Shown here piece after piece: positions 1 to 10,424 of a stretch of DNA of 64,000 nucleotides (position 1 is the stretch's first letter; each line of letters starts with the position of its first letter). The notes under the pieces were generated by a model, which was not told where the DNA came from, did no database searches, and worked only from the letters and a program-made list of their open reading frames with translations. This DNA is from Nocardia terrae (GTDB taxonomy: Bacteria > Actinomycetota > Actinomycetes > Mycobacteriales > Mycobacteriaceae). Location of the stretch: positions 806,001-870,000 of the forward strand of contig NZ_WRPP01000002.1 of NCBI RefSeq assembly GCF_009760405.1, written 5' to 3'. The translations under genes were made by a program, and so were the position numbers.

Positions 1-271
1 TCGCGACGAGCGCCCCGAGGAGCAGCTCCGCGGTCTGCGTGGGTGATCCTTCGATCGTCTGCAGGTCGCCGACCACCGCGACCCGGGCGAACAGCTCCGC
101 TTTCGAGCCGAAGTAGCGCATCACCAGTCCCGGGTCGGTCGCCGCCGCGGTGGCGATCGCGCGAATCGTGGTGCGTTCGTAGCCCGCTTCGGCGAACAGC
201 CGCCCGGCCGCTTCGAGGATGCGCGCCTCGGTATTGCGGCGTTGCTGAGCGCGTGTGGTGGCCGGATCCAT
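1..271 (-). CDS. TetR-family transcriptional regulator (3' end outside window)
   Basis: The first 90 residues of a TetR repressor are present; the ligand-binding part lies beyond base 1. The N-terminal helix-turn-helix is clear: ARILEAAGRLFAEAGYERTT, then a recognition helix and the typical YFGSKAELF stretch. ATG at 271 is preceded by TAGACT and six bases, the TANNNT-N6-start pattern of a leaderless actinobacterial gene. It is divergent from the small membrane protein at 358. The 18-bp palindrome at 278-295 covers its own -10, so autorepression and control of the neighbour are the likely roles. The ligand is unknown. Confidence 0.85.
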   Translation of the reverse strand, partial: MDPATTRAQQRRNTEARILEAAGRLFAEAGYERTTIRAIATAAATDPGLVMRYFGSKAELFARVAVVGDLQTIEGSPTQTAELLLGALVA

Positions 272-277
272 TGATTC

Positions 278-295
278 AGTCTACGAACGTTGACT
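278..295. promoter_or_regulatory. Palindromic operator 1 of the TetR regulator
   Basis: AGTCTACGAACGTTGACT fits AGTCnACGwwCGTnGACT, an almost perfect 18-bp inverted repeat. It contains the reverse-strand -10 (TAGACT) of the TetR gene. A second copy lies 43 bp away, centre to centre. Binding by the adjacent TetR protein is inferred from position and symmetry. Confidence 0.7.
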
Positions 296-320
296 CGATC
301 CGTGGCGCGGGCGTACCTTC

Positions 321-338
321 GGTCTACAGCTGTTGACT
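321..338. promoter_or_regulatory. Palindromic operator 2 of the TetR regulator
   Basis: GGTCTACAGCTGTTGACT has the inner palindrome GTCnACAGCTGTnGAC and shares TCTAC and GTTGACT with operator 1 in the same orientation. It ends 20 bp before the ATG at 358, so bound protein would block the plus-strand promoter. Confidence 0.65.
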
Positions 339-357
339 GAAAATTGTGAGGTTCTCC

Positions 358-666
358 ATGTGGTTCACCCTGCTGTTCGCCACTCTCGCAGGCGTTATGG
401 GTACCAACGCCCTGCCCCATTTCGTGAAAGGCCTACTCGGCGAAGAGTTTCCGAACGTCCTGGGCAACTCGCCCCTCCGCAATGCGCTGGCGGGCTGGCT
501 GGGCCTGGTTCTCGCCGCTGGCTTCGCCGCAGTATCCGACCTACCCGCCCACCCCTGGCCGGGGGCCGTCGCCCTGAGCGTGGGAGCACTGGCCATGACC
601 GTCTTCCACGGCCGCCGCGGCGCCTATCGGCTGAATGACGCACTGCGCCTGCCCAATCCGGCCTGA
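358..666 (+). CDS. Small hydrophobic membrane protein, unknown function
   Basis: This is a 102-residue protein with a hydrophobic N-terminus (MWFTLLFATLAGVMGTN) and two further hydrophobic stretches, around residues 45-60 and 68-80, and so probably three short membrane segments. ATG 358 is preferred over GTG 346 because GTGAGG lies at the right distance. It is divergent from the TetR gene and downstream of both operators, so it is the probable TetR target. I do not recognise a family; a small efflux or stress-related membrane protein would fit the context, but nothing in the sequence proves it. Confidence 0.7.
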   Translation: MWFTLLFATLAGVMGTNALPHFVKGLLGEEFPNVLGNSPLRNALAGWLGLVLAAGFAAVSDLPAHPWPGAVALSVGALAMTVFHGRRGAYRLNDALRLPNPA

Positions 667-681
667 CGCTAGAGTTCCGGC

Positions 682-1107
682 ATGCCCGAAAAGATCCTCC
701 GCAACACCTTCACCGTCCCCGCTCCCGTGGAGGCGGTGTTCGACCACCTGAGTCGGCCCGAGAACTACATCGGCCTGTCGCCGTTGGTGGTGGCCGTCGA
801 GGACGTCCAGGACGGTTCGTATGTGGCGGTCGAACGGTTTCGGTTCCTCGGCCTGAAGTACGACAACCGGATTCGCGTGTCCCTGCTGGGAACACCGGGC
901 AAGGCCGTGTGGGGTGAGGTCAACAGTCCCGGCGGCGTCCACATGGCCTACCGCTTCGACCTCACCACCACCCCCGGAGGCACCCGCGTAGACGACGAAC
1001 TCCGTCTCCGAACCCCCTTCGGCCTCATGGCTTTCGCCTCCGGCCAGGCCCGCAAGGTCCAACTCGCCCGCGGCATCATCCTGACCGAGCGCCTCACCCG
1101 GTCCTGA
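682..1107 (+). CDS. SRPBCC-fold (polyketide cyclase/START-like) protein
   Basis: The product has 141 residues. The opening NTFTVPAPVEAVFDHLSRPENYIGLSP is the typical first strand and helices of SRPBCC proteins, which enclose a hydrophobic ligand in a helix-grip pocket. The remainder alternates strands as expected and ends in a long helix (MAFASGQARKVQLARG). It begins 15 bp after the membrane-protein gene and may be co-transcribed with it. The ligand cannot be told from sequence. It is convergent with acnR. Confidence 0.8.
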   Translation: MPEKILRNTFTVPAPVEAVFDHLSRPENYIGLSPLVVAVEDVQDGSYVAVERFRFLGLKYDNRIRVSLLGTPGKAVWGEVNSPGGVHMAYRFDLTTTPGGTRVDDELRLRTPFGLMAFASGQARKVQLARGIILTERLTRS

Positions 1108-1148
1108 GCAAAGGGTGTCGTCGGTGAGGTTCGCGGATCGCCGGGTAG

Positions 1149-1715
1149 CTACTCCCGGCGGCGGACCGAGGCTTCTACGAGGTCGAGGACGGCTTCGAGG
1201 TTGTCGTTGGCGTGGCCGGAGGCGATGCGGGCGATGAGGCCGTCGAGGACGAGGTCGAGGTAGCCGAGGATGACTTCGGTGGGGACGTCTTCGCGGAGGG
1301 CGCCTGCGGCCTTGCGGCGTTCGAGGCGGGCGACGGTGGCGGCGGTGAGCTCGGTGGAGCGTTCTTCCCAGTTGGCGCGGAATTCGGGGTCGTTGCGCAG
1401 GCGGCGGGCGATTTCGAGGCGGGTGCCGAGCCAGTCGAAATCCTCTGGGCGCGCGAGCATGTCGCGCATGACCTGGATGAGGCCCTGGGTGGCGGCGACT
1501 TCGGCCATGCGGCCCGCGTCCTCCTGGGCCAGCGCCAGGAAGAGGGCGTCCTTGTCGCGGAAGTGGTGGAAGATCGCGCCCCGTGACAGGCCGGTGGCTT
1601 CTTCGAGGCGACGCACGGTCGCGCCCTCGTAGCCGAACTCCGCGAAGCAGCGGCGTGCTCCGTCGAGGATCTGGCTGCGCCGGGCGGCGAGGTGGTCGTC
1701 ACTGACCTTGGGCAC
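1149..1715 (-). CDS. acnR: Aconitase repressor AcnR, TetR family
   Basis: This 188-residue protein closely matches Rv1474c/AcnR as I remember them: it starts PKVSDDHLAARRSQILDGAR and continues with a TetR HTH (RRLEEATGLSRGAIFHHFRDKD) and an all-helical ligand domain. In corynebacteria AcnR represses acn. GTG 1715 is chosen because GGAGGAG lies five bases upstream and the protein then begins as in Rv1474c. The longer frame, to 1784, would run through an inverted repeat. The gene lies downstream of acn on the same strand, as in mycobacteria, and probably forms an operon with it. A matching operator lies at 4786-4801. Confidence 0.92.
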   Translation of the reverse strand: MPKVSDDHLAARRSQILDGARRCFAEFGYEGATVRRLEEATGLSRGAIFHHFRDKDALFLALAQEDAGRMAEVAATQGLIQVMRDMLARPEDFDWLGTRLEIARRLRNDPEFRANWEERSTELTAATVARLERRKAAGALREDVPTEVILGYLDLVLDGLIARIASGHANDNLEAVLDLVEASVRRRE

Positions 1716-1736
1716 TGGACTCCTCCGAAACGTGTT

Positions 1737-1784
1737 GTGCGGGTTCTCCTTGATGATCTTGCGACCAAATCGGAGAACCCGCAC
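1737..1784. repeat. Inverted repeat, 13-bp perfect arms, acn-acnR intergenic
   Basis: GTGCGGGTTCTCC (1737-1749) pairs perfectly with GGAGAACCCGCAC (1772-1784) across a 22-base loop. In the acn-acnR transcript this hairpin would end about 20 bases before the acnR start codon. Confidence 0.8.
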
Positions 1785-1800
1785 GAGCGACGAGCGAAGC

Positions 1801-1886
1801 GGCCCCGGACGGGGCCGCGTGGTAGGCGGTGAAAGCCACCGCCTACCACCACGACTCGGCTTCGAAACAGCCCTTCGAAGACCGAG
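1801..1886. repeat. Three further hairpins downstream of acn
   Basis: GGCCCC/GGGGCC at 1801-1816 has a 4-base loop. A perfect 13-bp stem (1819-1831 with 1837-1849) has a 5-base loop. A stem at 1855-1866 with 1874-1886 is broken only by one bulged base. No T-tract follows. They may act as a weak or partial terminator, an RNA-stability element, or the transcriptional boundary between acn and acnR. Confidence 0.7.
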
Positions 1887-1898
1887 GCGCTGCGGTTA

Positions 1899-4691
<2,793 letters not shown>

Positions 4692-4778
4692 GTTCAGCTC
4701 CACTCGTCTGTGAATGGGAGGGCCACCGGCGGGGCTGTGCCGATGGCTCGTCGAGGCGCAAGCCCCGTCCGTTTGCCG

Positions 4779-4801
4779 ACTCTAACAGTACGCTTGTCCT
4801 G
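4779..4801 (-). promoter_or_regulatory. acn promoter with AcnR operator
   Basis: The plus strand reads CAGTACGCTTGTCCTG at 4786-4801, matching the corynebacterial AcnR motif (CAGnAC...GTACTG type, from memory) with one change in the right arm. On the minus strand the operator directly abuts a -10 hexamer TAGAGT (4779-4784), so bound AcnR would block RNA polymerase. Confidence 0.7.
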
Positions 4802-4883
4802 TGAGCACATCGGGGGAGTGTTATCGGGGCCGCTCGCGTGCCGCAGTGAGGTGATATGACACGTCGTCCCGTACTCTGCGTTC

Positions 4884-5423
4884 GTGACCGTCTCGCGTAC
4901 CTCGGTTTTCACGCCCATGAAGGCGGAACTACCGCCGAACACCGACCTGAAGGCAATCATCGCCGATCTCGCCGATGATCATGTCGCCGCCCCCGCCGGA
5001 CGCGACAAGCAGGGGCTGATCGACATCGCCGCTGACGCGCGCGAGCGCGGCATTCAGCTCGACATCATTGTCGTGCAGGGCAATCCGGGGATCGAGGCGA
5101 ACCTGCGCGATCTCGCCAACGAGGTCGGCAAGATCGAGCACGGGACCGTGGTGGTCTTCAGCGACGACTGGGTCGGCACCTACAGCGACCAATTCACGCG
5201 CGGGCATCTGGAGTGGGCCGAGGACAAGGCCAAGTACCGGGGGCCCGATCACACCACCGAGGCTGCGCGGGTTTTCGTGGATCGGCTCGAGCAGCCGGAG
5301 ACGGTGTCGTGGACGGTGATCACGCTGGTGATCCTGGGCGTGCTGATCGCGACGATCGGCGGGCTGTACCTGGTGAAGGTGCGGCGTGCGCAGGGTCGGG
5401 CGGGTGAGCGGACCCCGGTCTAG
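4884..5423 (+). CDS. Membrane-anchored protein, Rv1476-type
   Basis: The product has 179 residues with a soluble N-terminal domain (about 20-140) and one C-terminal membrane helix (SWTVITLVILGVLIATIGG). It lies between acn and ripA, as Rv1476 does in M. tuberculosis, and the soluble part (IIADLADDHVAAP...) looks like that conserved actinobacterial family. Its function is not known; the adjacency to ripA suggests an envelope role. GTG 4884 lacks a Shine-Dalgarno site but follows TACTCT plus six bases, a leaderless pattern. ATG 4917 is the alternative start. Confidence 0.8.
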   Translation: MTVSRTSVFTPMKAELPPNTDLKAIIADLADDHVAAPAGRDKQGLIDIAADARERGIQLDIIVVQGNPGIEANLRDLANEVGKIEHGTVVVFSDDWVGTYSDQFTRGHLEWAEDKAKYRGPDHTTEAARVFVDRLEQPETVSWTVITLVILGVLIATIGGLYLVKVRRAQGRAGERTPV

Positions 5424-5458
5424 GTGGTCCGGCCGTCGAGAGGCGGTGTCTCCCTCGG

Positions 5459-5490
5459 GGGGTTCGGGTTCGTCCCGGGCCCCTTTTTTT
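5459..5490 (+). terminator. Intrinsic terminator after the Rv1476-type gene
   Basis: A 10-bp stem (5459-5468 with 5474-5483, including two G-U pairs) with loop TTCGT is followed directly by seven T residues. It separates the upstream gene from ripA. Confidence 0.88.
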
Positions 5491-5735
5491 GCTGCCCTCC
5501 GCCTGACCGGTATCTGACATACCGTCCAGTTCGTCTGCGGCGCGCCGAAACCGTACCGCGTGTCGTGTGTTGTGGCGTGTGGTGATTGTGGGATTTACCT
5601 GCAAATACTTGGCTACTAACGAATTACATCGCTGTCATTGTGGCGTGCCTGAGCGGCGTACTCCCTGACTTGCCGTACGGTTTCGCGATGGCACGGTTGG
5701 GGATGTTGTGCCGGATGGGACTCCAGGGAGGTGCG

Positions 5736-7151
5736 ATGAGACGACCGGCGAAGCTGCAGCGGCGCTGGATGCGGGTCGCTACGGAGTTGCTCGTAGCGCT
5801 CATCGTGTTCGCCGTGGGCATGGCCGCCGGCCACGCCGTCCCGCCGCCGCCCCCGAATCCGAGCGACTCCGATATCAATGCCGCCGGCGCGCAGGTCGAC
5901 GCCGGAGTGGGCGAGGTCGGCGCGCTCATCAATCAGGTCGCCGCGGCCGAACAGCAACTGCAGCAACTCGACGACGCTGTCGCCACCCGCCGCGAGGCCG
6001 TCAACAAGGCCCTGGTCGACCTGCAGATCGCCCGCGACGCCGCCGACACCGCCGCCCGCGCGGTCACCCAGTGCCAGCGGGACCTGACCGACGCGGGCAC
6101 GAAAGTCGATGGCGCGCACCGGGAATTCGACAAGTACGTAGCCCAGGTGTACATGCGCCCCGGCTCCACCTCGCTGGTCAACTACCTGGCCGCCCCCAGT
6201 GCCGAGATCGCGCTCAACCGCGCTCAGGTGCTGACAATTGCCTCGAAGAACCAGCAGGCCGTCGTCGACGGCCTGCGTCACGCCCAGATCGACCAGGCCA
6301 ACAAGACCTCCGCCGCCAAACAGGCCCAGCAGGCCGCCGACGCCGCCGCGGCCGACGCCGCCGCCAAGAAGACCCAGGCCCAGAACGCGGTAGCCGCCGC
6401 CCAAGCCGACCTGGACCAGGAGAACGTCCGCCGCAACGACCTTGTCGGCCAGCGTGATTCGGCCCAGCAGCGCCTCGACGCGGCGCGCGCCAACGTCGCG
6501 GGACTGCAGGGCCAGCGCGACGCCTTCGTGGCCTGGGACCAGCAGCGCAAAGCCGAGGAGGCCGCCGCGCACGCCGCGGCCGTGGCCGCCGCGGCCCGAG
6601 TAGCGGGCGACCGCGCTTCCGCCGACCGCGCCGACCAGGTGGGCCAGGGCCACCGCCCCCACACCCTTCAGGACACCTCCCCGCCGCGCCGCTCCATGCC
6701 CCCGGTGGTCCGCCCGAACGGTTCGAGCGCCGACCTCGTCAACACCGTCGTGGACCGAGCCATGTCCCAACTCGGCGTCGAATACGCCTGGGGCGGCGGC
6801 GACGAGGACGGCCCCACCCTCGGCATCCGAGACGGCGGCACCGCCGACAGCTACGGCGACTACAACAAAACCGGCTTCGACTGCTCCGGCCTCATGATCT
6901 ACGCCTTCGCCGGCGTCGGCGTCTCCCTCCCGCACTACTCCGGCTACCAATACACCATGGGCACAAGGGTCCCCGTCTCCCAACGAGCCCGAGGCGACAT
7001 GCTCTTCTGGGGCCCCGGCGGCAGCCAACACGTAGCCCTCTACATAGGCAACAACAAAATGGTCGAAGCCCCCCAATCCGGCGACGTAGTGCGCGTCTCC
7101 ACCGTCCGCGAAGACGGCATCATGCCCTACGCCATCCGAATCATCTCCTGA
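5736..7151 (+). CDS. ripA: NlpC/P60 peptidoglycan endopeptidase RipA
   Basis: This 471-residue secreted hydrolase cuts peptidoglycan stem peptides (D-Glu to meso-DAP) and is needed for daughter-cell separation in mycobacteria. Residues 10-35 form the signal/anchor, about 45-290 are a long Ala/Gln-rich coiled coil, and the C-terminal 120 residues are the NlpC/P60 domain. Catalytic Cys383 (DCSG), His432 (QHVALY) and Glu444 fall at exactly the numbers I recall for M. tuberculosis RipA, which strongly supports ATG 5736 (GGGAGG five bases upstream) over the longer frame from 5586. The region 5491-5735 ahead of it carries no other gene and should hold the promoter. No RipB follows, unlike in M. tuberculosis. 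Confidence 0.93.
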   Translation: MRRPAKLQRRWMRVATELLVALIVFAVGMAAGHAVPPPPPNPSDSDINAAGAQVDAGVGEVGALINQVAAAEQQLQQLDDAVATRREAVNKALVDLQIARDAADTAARAVTQCQRDLTDAGTKVDGAHREFDKYVAQVYMRPGSTSLVNYLAAPSAEIALNRAQVLTIASKNQQAVVDGLRHAQIDQANKTSAAKQAQQAADAAAADAAAKKTQAQNAVAAAQADLDQENVRRNDLVGQRDSAQQRLDAARANVAGLQGQRDAFVAWDQQRKAEEAAAHAAAVAAAARVAGDRASADRADQVGQGHRPHTLQDTSPPRRSMPPVVRPNGSSADLVNTVVDRAMSQLGVEYAWGGGDEDGPTLGIRDGGTADSYGDYNKTGFDCSGLMIYAFAGVGVSLPHYSGYQYTMGTRVPVSQRARGDMLFWGPGGSQHVALYIGNNKMVEAPQSGDVVRVSTVREDGIMPYAIRIIS

Positions 7152-7240
7152 CCCGCCCCGAGGTTGTGGCACCGTCGTTGTCGTGGATCCGAGGGTGAGC
7201 GGCGTATCGGATGTGCGGAACCAACTCGCGGATGACTGGT

Positions 7241-7435
7241 ATGCGCCCGGTGCGTGAAATCCTCCACACACCCGACGACATGCTCGTGGTGTGGTGGGAG
7301 GCGGTGCCGACAGTTCGGTTCGAGGCGGAGGTCATGGCGGATCTGCGCCGCCGATCGCCCGCCTACCTGCCCTGGCTGGCCGAAAACCCTTATCTGCCGG
7401 ACGATGTGGTCGCCGAGTCCGGCATCAGGGTCTGA
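7241..7435 (+). CDS. Short hypothetical protein
   Basis: A 64-residue ORF (74 if started at 7211) has even composition and no membrane segment: MRPVREILHTPDDMLVVWW is followed by an amphipathic helix and a Pro-rich end (LPWLAENPYLPDD). Codon use has the GC-rich third positions of real genes here. No strong ribosome site is visible for either start. It ends 11 bases inside the tail of the convergent LysR gene. I do not recognise a family. Confidence 0.45.
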   Translation: MRPVREILHTPDDMLVVWWEAVPTVRFEAEVMADLRRRSPAYLPWLAENPYLPDDVVAESGIRV

Positions 7436-8366
7436 TATTCGTTGGAATGTCTTCCAGTGCTGGTGTTTTCGCTGTCTCGGCTAGTTCGAGGATGTGGGTG
7501 CGGAGGAGTTTGTGGGCTGGGTCGGTGTCGCGGCGTGGGTGCCAGAGCAGGCTTACGCGTAGGGGTTTGAGGGGCAGTGGGAGTGGGTGGAGGGTGAGGC
7601 CGAGGGGTGTTGCGAGGGTGCGGGCCAATGGGGTGGGGGCGATGGTGAGTAGGTCGGTGTCGGCTGTCAGGTGTAGGGCGGTGGTGAAATCGGGGGTGGT
7701 GGCGGCTGTTTCGCGGTGGAGGCCGTGGTTCTCGAGCAGGCGGTCGGTGGCGGTGCGGAGGCGGCCGCGGCGGGACACCACGACGTGGGGGAAGGCGGCG
7801 AGGCGGGGCGGGGTTACCGGCTCGGACGTCAGGGGGTGGCCGGTGCGGACGGCGACGGTGTAGGGGACGCGCATCAGGCCCTCCGCGCGGAGGTCGTTGT
7901 GGGCGGAGGCGTTCACGACGATCGCGACATCGGCTGTGCCCTCGCGTAACTCGGCATCGGCGGCTGTGCCGCGGCTGTCGGCGAGGAAGCGTACCTGGGC
8001 GGCGGGGTTCTGCTCGCGCAGTCGCGTGATCAGTTGTGTGCCGTAGGCGGCGATCAGGTCGTGTGGTGCCAGAACCGTGAAGGGGCGGCTCAGTGCATCC
8101 GGTTCGCGGGGTTCGAGAATGCCTTCGGCTGCCGCGACGAGTGCGCGGACTCGCGGTCGCAGGGCGATCGCCTGTGCGGTGGGTTCCATGCCGCGTCGGG
8201 TGCGCACCAGTAGGGGATCGTCGAACGAGGTGCGCAGGCGGCCTAGGGCCCGGCTGACCGCGGGCACCGAGAGGTTCAGTTGTCGCGCGGCGGCGGTGAC
8301 ACTGCCCTCCTCGAGCACGGCGTCGAGCACCACGAGGAGGTTGAGATCCAGGGAGGTGACTTTCAC
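7425..8366 (-). CDS. LysR-family transcriptional regulator
   Basis: The product has 313 residues, the normal LTTR length. The N-terminal winged HTH is typical (DLNLLVVLDAVLEEGSVTAAARQLNLSVPAVSRALGRLR) and the remainder is the two-lobed periplasmic-binding-type effector domain. GTG 8366 follows TACTTT plus six bases, so the mRNA is probably leaderless. It is divergent from the class II aldolase at 8435, its likely target. The C-terminal 40 residues are unusually rich in Pro, His and Arg. Confidence 0.92.
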   Translation of the reverse strand: MKVTSLDLNLLVVLDAVLEEGSVTAAARQLNLSVPAVSRALGRLRTSFDDPLLVRTRRGMEPTAQAIALRPRVRALVAAAEGILEPREPDALSRPFTVLAPHDLIAAYGTQLITRLREQNPAAQVRFLADSRGTAADAELREGTADVAIVVNASAHNDLRAEGLMRVPYTVAVRTGHPLTSEPVTPPRLAAFPHVVVSRRGRLRTATDRLLENHGLHRETAATTPDFTTALHLTADTDLLTIAPTPLARTLATPLGLTLHPLPLPLKPLRVSLLWHPRRDTDPAHKLLRTHILELAETAKTPALEDIPTNIRP

Positions 8367-8409
8367 TTCGCGAAAGTAACAGTTGCTGGATTTTCACTTG
8401 TGACAATAG
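8361..8409. promoter_or_regulatory. LysR/aldolase divergent promoter
   Basis: The 68-bp gap contains the LysR -10 (AAAGTA on the plus strand, 8373-8378). It also has two copies of TTTCACTT, at 8361-8368 and 8393-8400, each followed by a partial inverted repeat (CGCGAAAGT; GTGACAAT). These resemble paired LTTR sites; binding is inferred. Confidence 0.45.
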
Positions 8410-8434
8410 TTGGGGCAGACCTACGTTCGGATCC

Positions 8435-9148
8435 ATGACGACCGATCGAGATCCGAAAACGCTTGTCGCACTGGGTAGCAACGCGCTCGCCGAGGCCGGG
8501 CACGGCGATATGGTGTGGGGGCACCTGGCCGTCCGCGATCCTGGTGGCCGCGGTGTTTGGATGAAATCGTCCGGCTGGGGACTGGAGGAGATCACTCCCG
8601 AGCGGGTGCTGTTGGTCTCGTGGACCGGGGAGTTGCTCGAGGGCGAGGGGCGCGTCCATCTCGAGTATCCGATCCACACCGAGATCATGCGGGCCCGGGC
8701 CGATGTGCAGGTCAGTGTGCACACGCATTCCGCGGCGGTGAACGCTTTCAGCGCGCTCGGCACGCCGTTGCGGGCGCTCAGTCATGACGCGGTCGTTTTC
8801 GCTGAGCACGGTCTGCCACGGTTCGCCGCTACCGCCAATCTGATTCGCACTCCTGAACTGGGCCGAGCGCTCGCCGCGGATCTCGGCGTCGCCCGCGCCT
8901 GCCTGATGCCCGAGCACGGCTTCGCCGCGGTGGGCACGGATATCGCGCATGCCGTGATGTACGCGGTTCTGCTCGAGCGTGCTTGCCGAGTGCAGCTCAC
9001 CGCGGCGGCGGCCGGAGAATTGCGGCATTGGACCGAGTACGAGGAGTGTTTGGAGAAGGATGCGGTGGTTTGGCCCGACAGCCAGATCGACGCCGGATGG
9101 CGTTACTGGTGTCGGCGGGTCGCGGCGCGGCCATCGCTCGGTGCGTGA
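8435..9148 (+). CDS. Class II aldolase/adducin-family protein
   Basis: The 237-residue protein belongs to the zinc-dependent fuculose-phosphate aldolase fold. Metal-binding histidines are visible in VHTHSAAVNAF and in MPEHGFAAVG, and a strand-rich core precedes them. Members cleave or epimerise sugar phosphates or decarboxylate hydroxy acids; the substrate is not evident. It is divergent from LysR and is followed by an MFS transporter, so a small import/export plus modification unit is plausible. Confidence 0.82.
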   Translation: MTTDRDPKTLVALGSNALAEAGHGDMVWGHLAVRDPGGRGVWMKSSGWGLEEITPERVLLVSWTGELLEGEGRVHLEYPIHTEIMRARADVQVSVHTHSAAVNAFSALGTPLRALSHDAVVFAEHGLPRFAATANLIRTPELGRALAADLGVARACLMPEHGFAAVGTDIAHAVMYAVLLERACRVQLTAAAAGELRHWTEYEECLEKDAVVWPDSQIDAGWRYWCRRVAARPSLGA

Positions 9149-9184
9149 AAGGTAGTGCATGCCATGGCAGTTCGGAAGGATTCA

Positions 9185-10396
9185 ATGGTGGTCGACGACC
9201 GGGGAGTGCCGGTCGAGCGGCGTCGGATCGGCACGGTCGTGGTCATGGGGGCGTTCTGGGCGACGATGGCCGGGACGACCGTACCCACGCCCTTGTACCC
9301 GCGCTACGAGCACGACTTCGGGTTCGGTGCGCTGGCCGTGACCGTGATCTTCGGGGTGTACGCATTGGCGGTCGTTGCCGGGCTGCTCACCCTCGGCGGG
9401 CTCTCCGACCGGCTCGGCCGCCGGCCCATAGTCGCCGTGGCGTTGATTCTCGCGATCCTCGCTTCGGCGGTGTTCCTGCTGGCAGGGAATCTTGCCGAAC
9501 TTCTGATCGGGCGGGTGCTGTCGGGTCTGGCCGCCGCGCTCATGACCGGCGCGGCCACCGCCCAGCTGGCGGAACTGGCCGCGCCGGGCGGCCACACGCG
9601 TGCCGGGCGGTTGGCGCTGGGCGCGAATATGGGCGGTCTGGCCTCCGGGCCGCTGCTCGCGGGAGTGCTCGGCGAGTACGCGCCCTGGCCGCTGCGGCTG
9701 AGCTGGTGGGTGATCGGCGTCCTGCTGCTGATCGCGCTGACCGCGCTGGTCATCGTCCCGGAAACACGGAAAGCGCCGGGCGACACCGCGAATCGTGCCC
9801 CGGCCACTCGGCGGCCCAGCGTGCCGGCCGAGATCCGGGGGCCGTTCTGGCGTGCCGCACTGCTGGCCGGGTCGGGATTCGCGGTGCTCGGCGTGCTGAC
9901 CGCCGTCACCGGCCTGTTCCTGGCCCAGGTCGCGCACATTCACAGCCTTCTCGCGACCTGTTCGATCGTCACGGTGGCGTTCGTGGCCATCGGATCGGGC
10001 CAGTTGCTGGCGGGCAGGGTGGAGCGTGTGGCCTCGCTGGTGTCCGGCGCGGGTCTGCTCGTCGGCGCGGCCCTGATCGCTACGGCGATGGCCACGGCCG
10101 CCTATTCGCCACTGCTGTGCGCCGCGATGGTGACCGGCCTGGCCACCGGCATCGCCATCGGCCACGGCATCACGCTGATCAATACGCGGACCCCCGCCGC
10201 CACCCGGGGTGGCACCGTCTCGGCCTTCTTCGCGGTCCTCTATATCCTCCTGGCCCTGCCCGCGATCGGTGTCGGCTCGCTCGTCGGCACCCTCGGATTA
10301 CGCACCGCCGGTAGCGTTTTCGCCGCGGCCGTCGCGGTGCTGGTCATCGCCGTCGTGGCCGGCTCCCGCACCGGCCGGCCGGAGACGCGGGGCTGA
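9185..10396 (+). CDS. MFS transporter
   Basis: The product has 403 residues with twelve predicted hydrophobic helices. The loop after helix 2 carries the MFS signature GGLSDRLGRRP. A long central loop (about 205-230) separates the halves. ATG 9185 is chosen because GGAAGGA lies five bases upstream; in-frame ATG 9164 and GTG 9155 are possible. It follows the aldolase gene by 36 bp and is probably co-transcribed. A drug/H+ antiporter type is likely; the cargo is unknown. Confidence 0.88.
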   Translation: MVVDDRGVPVERRRIGTVVVMGAFWATMAGTTVPTPLYPRYEHDFGFGALAVTVIFGVYALAVVAGLLTLGGLSDRLGRRPIVAVALILAILASAVFLLAGNLAELLIGRVLSGLAAALMTGAATAQLAELAAPGGHTRAGRLALGANMGGLASGPLLAGVLGEYAPWPLRLSWWVIGVLLLIALTALVIVPETRKAPGDTANRAPATRRPSVPAEIRGPFWRAALLAGSGFAVLGVLTAVTGLFLAQVAHIHSLLATCSIVTVAFVAIGSGQLLAGRVERVASLVSGAGLLVGAALIATAMATAAYSPLLCAAMVTGLATGIAIGHGITLINTRTPAATRGGTVSAFFAVLYILLALPAIGVGSLVGTLGLRTAGSVFAAAVAVLVIAVVAGSRTGRPETRG

Positions 10397-10424
10397 ATCG
10401 GATCGGGGGACGCCGCCTGCCGGA

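Noticed and set aside
5616..7271. 551-aa minus-strand ORF opposite ripA
   Set aside because: Shadow ORF, Gly/Val-rich; RipA has its full catalytic triad on the other strand.
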